From Cedecea neteri (GTDB taxonomy: Bacteria; Pseudomonadota; Gammaproteobacteria; Enterobacterales; Enterobacteriaceae): a stretch of 64,000 nucleotides of DNA. The translations under genes were made by a program, and so were the position numbers. The first letter of the stretch is position 1, and each line of letters starts with the position of its first letter. Under the pieces are notes generated by a model that was not told where the DNA came from, did not search any database, and saw only the letters and a program-made list of their open reading frames with translations. Positions 56,725 to 64,000 of this stretch are shown piece by piece. Where the stretch lies: contig NZ_CP009451.1 in assembly GCF_000757825.1 (NCBI RefSeq), positions 1,860,001-1,924,000 on the forward strand, in the 5' to 3' direction.

Positions 56725-56753
56725 ACTATACGGAAAGCGCAATCTTTCGTCGA
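56725..56753 (-). promoter_or_regulatory. folA promoter
   Basis: On the - strand -10 TATAGT (56725-56730) follows -35 TCGACG (56748-56753) after 17 bases. The TATAGTGGCG context is almost the same as in the E. coli folA promoter. Confidence 0.75.
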
Positions 56754-56893
56754 CAGGGGGTGAGCCGCGTAACGAGAATTTTTTTTATTCTGCGCCGCCC
56801 GGAGCGCCTAAATATTCAACTGCGGGATATGGAACAAGGGGTTAGCGTTAACCCCCGTTCACTATAAGGAAAAGTAAATATTTTTCAGCAACA

Positions 56894-58756
56894 TCACTCT
56901 GCCGGCCTGGCCGGGGGTTCGTCAGAAAGTTTGCCGCTGTGAAGGCCTTCTTTGGTGCCCTGCCAGCCGTCTTGCTGAATAACGTGCAGGTGCGCCCGAT
57001 CCTCGTTAATCACCTCTGTCAGCATGGCGCTGTTACGCTTAAAGACGTCCGCCCGCTCGGCGGTCTTATCGTCGGTGGGCACCATCTCTTCAAGCATCTG
57101 CAGGTTAAAGCGACGGAAGTGATCGGCCCTTTCTCGTGCCTCGTATTTCCCTACGCCCAAACCTTCCAGCGCACGGCGGCCAATCTTCAGCGAGCTTTCA
57201 AACGTTTCACGTTCCGGCATCTCTACACCCGCCTGACGCAGGCGAATGTAGTGATTAATGTCGCGCGCCCTGGCAAGAATCTGCAGATGGGGGAAATGCT
57301 CTTTCGCCAGCTCCGTGAGCTGCATATTCGCTTCGGGATCGTCAATGGCGTTAATCAGCACTTCAGCGCCCGCTGCGCCGGCGGACTCAAGCAGGTCAAC
57401 GCGGGTGGCATCACCATAAAACACTTTTGTACCGAATTTTCGCAGCGTTTCAATATGGTCTGGATCGTGATCCAGGATGACTACGTTCACGCCGCTGGTC
57501 AGCAGTAAACGACCTGCAATCTGCCCAAAGCGCCCGAAGCCGGCAATGATGACCCGAGGCTGCTCTTCATCAATCTCGTCGGCTTCTCCTGCCTGCTCGC
57601 TTCCCGTTTTCTCCAGCCGGTTCAGTAACACCAGCAGCAGAGGCGTCGCCGCCATCGAGAGCGCCACGGTAAGGGTCAGCGATTTAGACCAGCCGTCGTC
57701 CAGCACCTGCGCCATATGCGCCGCGCCGAAGATAACAAAGGCAAACTCACTTCCCTGCCCCAGCAAAGCGGCAAACCAGCGCCGCTGCCTGCGTGGCACC
57801 TTCAGCGGCTTAGCCACCAGCCAGAGCATCAGCGTTTTAATCATCAGGAAGCCGACCAGCAGGATGAGAATGCGTAGCGGATTTTCGAGTAACGTCCCGA
57901 AGTCGATGGACATCCCCACGCCGATAAAGAACAGCCCAAGCAGCAGGCCTTTAAACGGTTCGATATCGCTTTCCAGCGCGTGTCGATATTCGGAGCTGGC
58001 TAACAGCACTCCGGCCAGAAACGCCCCCATCGCCATCGACAATCCGGCCTCTTCTAACAGAAGGCCAAAGCCAAAGACCAGGAAAAGCGCAACGGCACTG
58101 AACACTTCACGCAGCCCGGAACGCGCCACAAACCGCAGCACTGGCCGGGTCACATAGCGGCCAAGCAGCACGACCAGGGCGAGCGCAGCAACCACCTTAA
58201 GCGCGGAAATTAAGAAGGTTGCAAAGGTCATCGTGCCGCCACTGCTGGCCAGCAGCGGGATCATTGCCACCAAAGGAATCGCGGCAATATCCTGGAACAG
58301 CAGCACCGCAAACGCGCTGCGCCCCATTGGCGTAACGGTCAGGTTACGCTCGTTCATTGCCTGCATAGCAATCGCGGTCGATGAGAGGGCAAGCGTCAGG
58401 CCGATAAGCAACGCTATCTTCCAGTCGAGCCCCATCACGATACAGAAAGCGCCCAGCGCCAGCCCGCAGCCCGCCATCTGGAGGAAACCGCCGCCAAACA
58501 CCGAGGCACGAAGCGTCCATAACCGCTGCGGATCAAGCTCCAGCCCGATGACAAAGAGCATCAGCACCACGCCAATCTCGGCAAAATGCAGAATAGTTTC
58601 GGCATCCGTCACCAGCCGCAGCCCCCACGGCCCGATAATACAGCCGGCTATCAGGTAGCCAAGTACCGATCCCAGCCCGAGCCTTACGGCAATCGGCACG
58701 ATAAGCGCGGCTGAACCGAGGTAAATAAGCGCCTGAATTAAGCTATGGCTATCCAC
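56894..58756 (-). CDS. kefC: Glutathione-regulated potassium efflux protein KefC
   Basis: KefC is a K+ efflux system opened by glutathione adducts and protects against electrophiles by acidifying the cytoplasm. A GTG start at 58756, with AGGAGG six bases upstream, gives 620 residues, exactly the E. coli length. The N-terminal two-thirds is a CPA2 antiporter domain with about 12 membrane segments. The C-terminal RCK domain has the Rossmann motif [10 protein letters not shown] and a glutathione-binding segment. The start overlaps the kefF stop by 8 bases. Confidence 0.95.
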   Translation of the reverse strand: MDSHSLIQALIYLGSAALIVPIAVRLGLGSVLGYLIAGCIIGPWGLRLVTDAETILHFAEIGVVLMLFVIGLELDPQRLWTLRASVFGGGFLQMAGCGLALGAFCIVMGLDWKIALLIGLTLALSSTAIAMQAMNERNLTVTPMGRSAFAVLLFQDIAAIPLVAMIPLLASSGGTMTFATFLISALKVVAALALVVLLGRYVTRPVLRFVARSGLREVFSAVALFLVFGFGLLLEEAGLSMAMGAFLAGVLLASSEYRHALESDIEPFKGLLLGLFFIGVGMSIDFGTLLENPLRILILLVGFLMIKTLMLWLVAKPLKVPRRQRRWFAALLGQGSEFAFVIFGAAHMAQVLDDGWSKSLTLTVALSMAATPLLLVLLNRLEKTGSEQAGEADEIDEEQPRVIIAGFGRFGQIAGRLLLTSGVNVVILDHDPDHIETLRKFGTKVFYGDATRVDLLESAGAAGAEVLINAIDDPEANMQLTELAKEHFPHLQILARARDINHYIRLRQAGVEMPERETFESSLKIGRRALEGLGVGKYEARERADHFRRFNLQMLEEMVPTDDKTAERADVFKRNSAMLTEVINEDRAHLHVIQQDGWQGTKEGLHSGKLSDEPPARPAE

Positions 58757-59279
58757 GGCGAGCCTCCTGCCAGTCAATTAAGCGTTGCTTATAGTCGTCC
58801 GCCTGGCGGGCAAGCGTGAATTCGTCGCAAACGAAGGTGAAGTGAATGGCAAAACTCGGTAGCCAGTTCATGCCGCAGTAAAGCGCTGTCGCCTGCAATG
58901 GCTGGGCAAGAACGTCAAATCCGGGGTGGTCACCCAGCTCGAAATGCTTTTCGCTTCCGCCGGTTGTTACCGCCCAGATAACGTCCTTACCGTGCAGAGC
59001 GTTCCCGCCCTTACCGTATGCCCAGCCGTGTGAGAGGACTTTATCTATCCACAGTTTCATCAGCGGCGGCACGCTATACCACTGCATAGGATGCTGCCAG
59101 ATAACCAAATCAGCACGGCTCAACGCCTGCTGCTCAGCGGCAATATCAATGTTGAAGTCGGGATAAAGTTCGTAGAGGGAACGAATCTCTACCCCCGGCA
59201 GCGTTTTCGCCCGCTCAATCATTTGCCTGTTGGCGTGCGAATGCTGGGGATAGGGATGCGCATAAATTATAAGAATCAT
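58749..59279 (-). CDS. kefF: KefC ancillary subunit KefF (quinone oxidoreductase)
   Basis: KefF is an FMN-dependent NAD(P)H:quinone oxidoreductase-like subunit needed for full KefC activity. The start at 59279 ([17 protein letters not shown]) gives 176 residues, the E. coli length; a further start at 59297 is possible. The flavodoxin-like fold shows [27 protein letters not shown] and [10 protein letters not shown]. It overlaps kefC, with which it forms an operon. In E. coli the fix and cai genes lie beyond; here a short lipoprotein gene follows. Confidence 0.96.
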   Translation of the reverse strand: MILIIYAHPYPQHSHANRQMIERAKTLPGVEIRSLYELYPDFNIDIAAEQQALSRADLVIWQHPMQWYSVPPLMKLWIDKVLSHGWAYGKGGNALHGKDVIWAVTTGGSEKHFELGDHPGFDVLAQPLQATALYCGMNWLPSFAIHFTFVCDEFTLARQADDYKQRLIDWQEARRG

Positions 59280-59383
59280 TGTTAAGCCTGTCTTCACTAC
59301 TGCCTTTAATGACAGTGAGTTTAGTCAGTTAATCGACAGGCTAACAGTCAATATTGCTGAGCGTGTTGTTGGATATTTCTTAA

Positions 59384-59617
59384 CTAGTTATCCAGCTCGC
59401 TCATCTCTTTCACCTGGTCACGGTTGATCTGCTCGGTTTTCCCCGTTTCGGCATTTTTGTAAGACACCAGGCCGGTATCTTTATCTACCTGCGGTTTGCC
59501 ATCGGTCACAATCGTTTTGCCATCGCTAGTTTTAACGGCCTGATTCGACGAGCAGCCTGCTACGGTCAGAAGCGTTACGGCAGCGAAAAGGGAAGCGAGT
59601 AAAGTATGTTTCTGCAT
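59384..59617 (-). CDS. YgdI/YgdR-like lipoprotein
   Basis: This is a 77-residue putative outer-membrane lipoprotein. The signal peptide ends in the lipobox V-A-G-C with Cys22, and the following Ser favours outer-membrane sorting. The mature part, with TSDGKTIVTDGKPQVDKDTG and YKNAETGKTEQINRDQV, fits the small DUF903 fold of E. coli YgdI and YgdR. The function of that family is unknown. It stands alone between kefF and the carAB terminator, in the place where the E. coli fix/cai region would be. It is not one of the E. coli genes of this position, so no symbol is given. Confidence 0.85.
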   Translation of the reverse strand: MQKHTLLASLFAAVTLLTVAGCSSNQAVKTSDGKTIVTDGKPQVDKDTGLVSYKNAETGKTEQINRDQVKEMSELDN

Positions 59618-59690
59618 GGTGTTCTCCCAGCGTGTTAGTCATTTTCAGTTGTGTGCAGGTTAACTGTAGACTATCTCGCTGAGGCTGAAG

Positions 59691-59718
59691 CAAAAACGGC
59701 CTCTTTTCAGAGGCCGTT
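59691..59718 (-). terminator. Terminator of carAB
   Basis: On the - strand a perfect 10-bp stem AACGGCCTCT/AGAGGCCGTT (59709-59718 and 59695-59704) with a 4-base loop runs into a TTTTTG tract. It lies 38 bases beyond the carB stop. Confidence 0.85.
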
Positions 59719-59756
59719 GGCGTTGTTTTCGGAATATTCTTTCAGGCTGATGAGTA

Positions 59757-62981
<3,225 letters not shown>

Positions 62982-62997
62982 TTTATTTCGCTCCTGA

Positions 62998-64000
62998 TTA
63001 TTTAGCGGTGTTACGGTATTGCTCGATAAGTTCGATAAAGTGGTCGAACAGCGGCGCGGCATCGTGCGGCCCCGGGCTGGCTTCAGGGTGGCCCTGGAAG
63101 CTGAACGCGGCTTTATCGGTGCGATGGATGCCCTGAAGGGTGCCATCGAACAGAGATTTGTGCGTTACACGCAGGTTGGCAGGCAGCGTCGTCTCATCCA
63201 CCGCAAAACCGTGGTTCTGGGCGGTGATCATCACGCAGTCTTTATCCAGGTCTTTCACCGGGTGGTTACCGCCGTGGTGACCAAACTTCATCTTCACGGT
63301 GTTAGCGCCGCTCGCCAGCGCCAGCAGCTGGTGGCCGAGGCAAATCCCAAAGACAGGAATGTCTGTCTCCAGGAAGGATTTGATTGCGCTAATGGCGTAG
63401 TCGCAAGGTGCCGGGTCGCCAGGGCCGTTAGAAAGGAAGATGCCATCCGGGTTCATCTTCAACACTTCTTCCGCCGGCGTTTGTGCCGGAACAACCGTCA
63501 GGCGGCAGCCTCTGTCGACTAACATGCGCAGAATATTGCGTTTTGCGCCGTAGTCATAAGCCACTACGTGGAAAGGTAAATCTTCTGCTTTTGCCGCTTC
63601 CGGCAGATTGCCTTCAAGGGTCCAGCTCCCCTGCTGCCAGGTGTAAGCTTCTTTGGTCGTCACTTCTTTGGCGAGGTCCATGCCGTTCAGGCCAGGGAAC
63701 GCTTTCGCTTTTTCCAGCGCCAGGGCCGCGTCTACGTTATCGCCCGCGATAATGCAGCCGTTCTGAGCGCCTTTTTCACGCAGCAGGCGGGTCAGCTTGC
63801 GGGTATCGATATCGGCAATGGCCACAATGTTATGGCGCTTAAGGTAAGAAGAAAGGTCTTCGGTGCTTCTGAAGTTGCTGGCAATCAGCGGCAGGTCACG
63901 AATGACGAGGCCTTGCGCATGGACCTGGGAGGATTCTTCGTCGGCTTCATTGGTGCCGACATTGCCGATATGAGGATAAGTAAGAGTGACGATCTGGCGG
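62998..64000 (-). CDS. carA: Carbamoyl-phosphate synthase small subunit (3' part)
   Basis: CarA is the glutaminase subunit that feeds ammonia to CarB. The gene is cut by the right edge: the visible frame starts at about residue 50 ([13 protein letters not shown]) and runs for 333 residues to the stop, consistent with a full-length 382-residue protein. The class I glutaminase triad is intact, with the nucleophilic Cys in [15 protein letters not shown] and the His and Glu in [11 protein letters not shown]. The promoters and first 49 codons lie outside the window. Confidence 0.96.
   Translation of the reverse strand, partial: RQIVTLTYPHIGNVGTNEADEESSQVHAQGLVIRDLPLIASNFRSTEDLSSYLKRHNIVAIADIDTRKLTRLLREKGAQNGCIIAGDNVDAALALEKAKAFPGLNGMDLAKEVTTKEAYTWQQGSWTLEGNLPEAAKAEDLPFHVVAYDYGAKRNILRMLVDRGCRLTVVPAQTPAEEVLKMNPDGIFLSNGPGDPAPCDYAISAIKSFLETDIPVFGICLGHQLLALASGANTVKMKFGHHGGNHPVKDLDKDCVMITAQNHGFAVDETTLPANLRVTHKSLFDGTLQGIHRTDKAAFSFQGHPEASPGPHDAAPLFDHFIELIEQYRNTAK

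Noticed and set aside
62982..63146. N-terminal extension of carB
   Set aside because: These 55 codons overlap the end of carA, are absent from known CarB proteins and lack a better ribosome-binding site than the one at 62981.

Overview
The window is a stretch of enterobacterial core chromosome. Nearly every gene matches the E. coli K-12 family member in length, motifs and order, so the source is very probably a member of the Enterobacteriaceae. It runs in the reverse orientation of the E. coli map, from coaE to carA. Escherichia itself is unlikely: araBAD-araC is missing between yabI and polB, the fix/cai block is missing between kefF and carB, a DciA-like (DUF721) gene sits beside secM, and SgrT, LeuO and the leu leader peptide are diverged. 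The missing ara locus would suit an arabinose-negative genus such as Cedecea, but that is inference only.

Layout. (1) 124-1694, + strand: coaE, zapD, yacG. (2) 1691-23824, - strand: mutT, secA, secM, then the division and cell-wall (dcw) cluster read from mraZ down to lpxC (mraZ-rsmH-ftsL-ftsI-murE-murF-mraY-murD-ftsW-murG-murC-ddlB-ftsQ-ftsA-ftsZ-lpxC). The lone + strand dciA-like gene interrupts it at 5441-5956. A clear Pmra promoter and MraZ repeats lie upstream of mraZ. (3) 24387-29137, - strand: cra, ilvH, ilvI, leuO. (4) 29583-34444, + strand: leucine attenuator and leuLABCD. (5) 34483-41898: the glucose-phosphate stress locus (setA and sgrS/sgrT against divergent sgrR), the TPP-riboswitch-controlled thiBPQ transporter operon, and yabI. 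(6) 42034-48422, + strand: LexA box and polB, rapA, an ERIC element, rluA. (7) 48423-56171: djlA divergent from lptD-surA-pdxA-rsmA-apaG-apaH. (8) 56209-64000, - strand: folA, kefC-kefF, a YgdI/YgdR-like lipoprotein gene, carB and the 3' part of carA.

The dcw genes make UDP-MurNAc-pentapeptide and lipid II and assemble the divisome. Most of these genes touch or overlap by a few bases, suggesting translational coupling. The leu, ilv, thi, pdx, car and fol genes give the region a biosynthetic character, with control by attenuation, a riboswitch, an sRNA and the SecM arrest peptide all visible in the DNA.

I found no CRISPR array, prophage, insertion sequence, tRNA or rRNA, and no convincing new multi-gene system. 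The most informative departures from the textbook layout are the dciA-like gene packed 22 bp from secM, an SgrT reading frame that ends inside the SgrS base-pairing segment, an ERIC element that supplies the rluA ribosome-binding site, a variant SecM arrest sequence, and structured AT-rich DNA between cra and mraZ and upstream of leuL.
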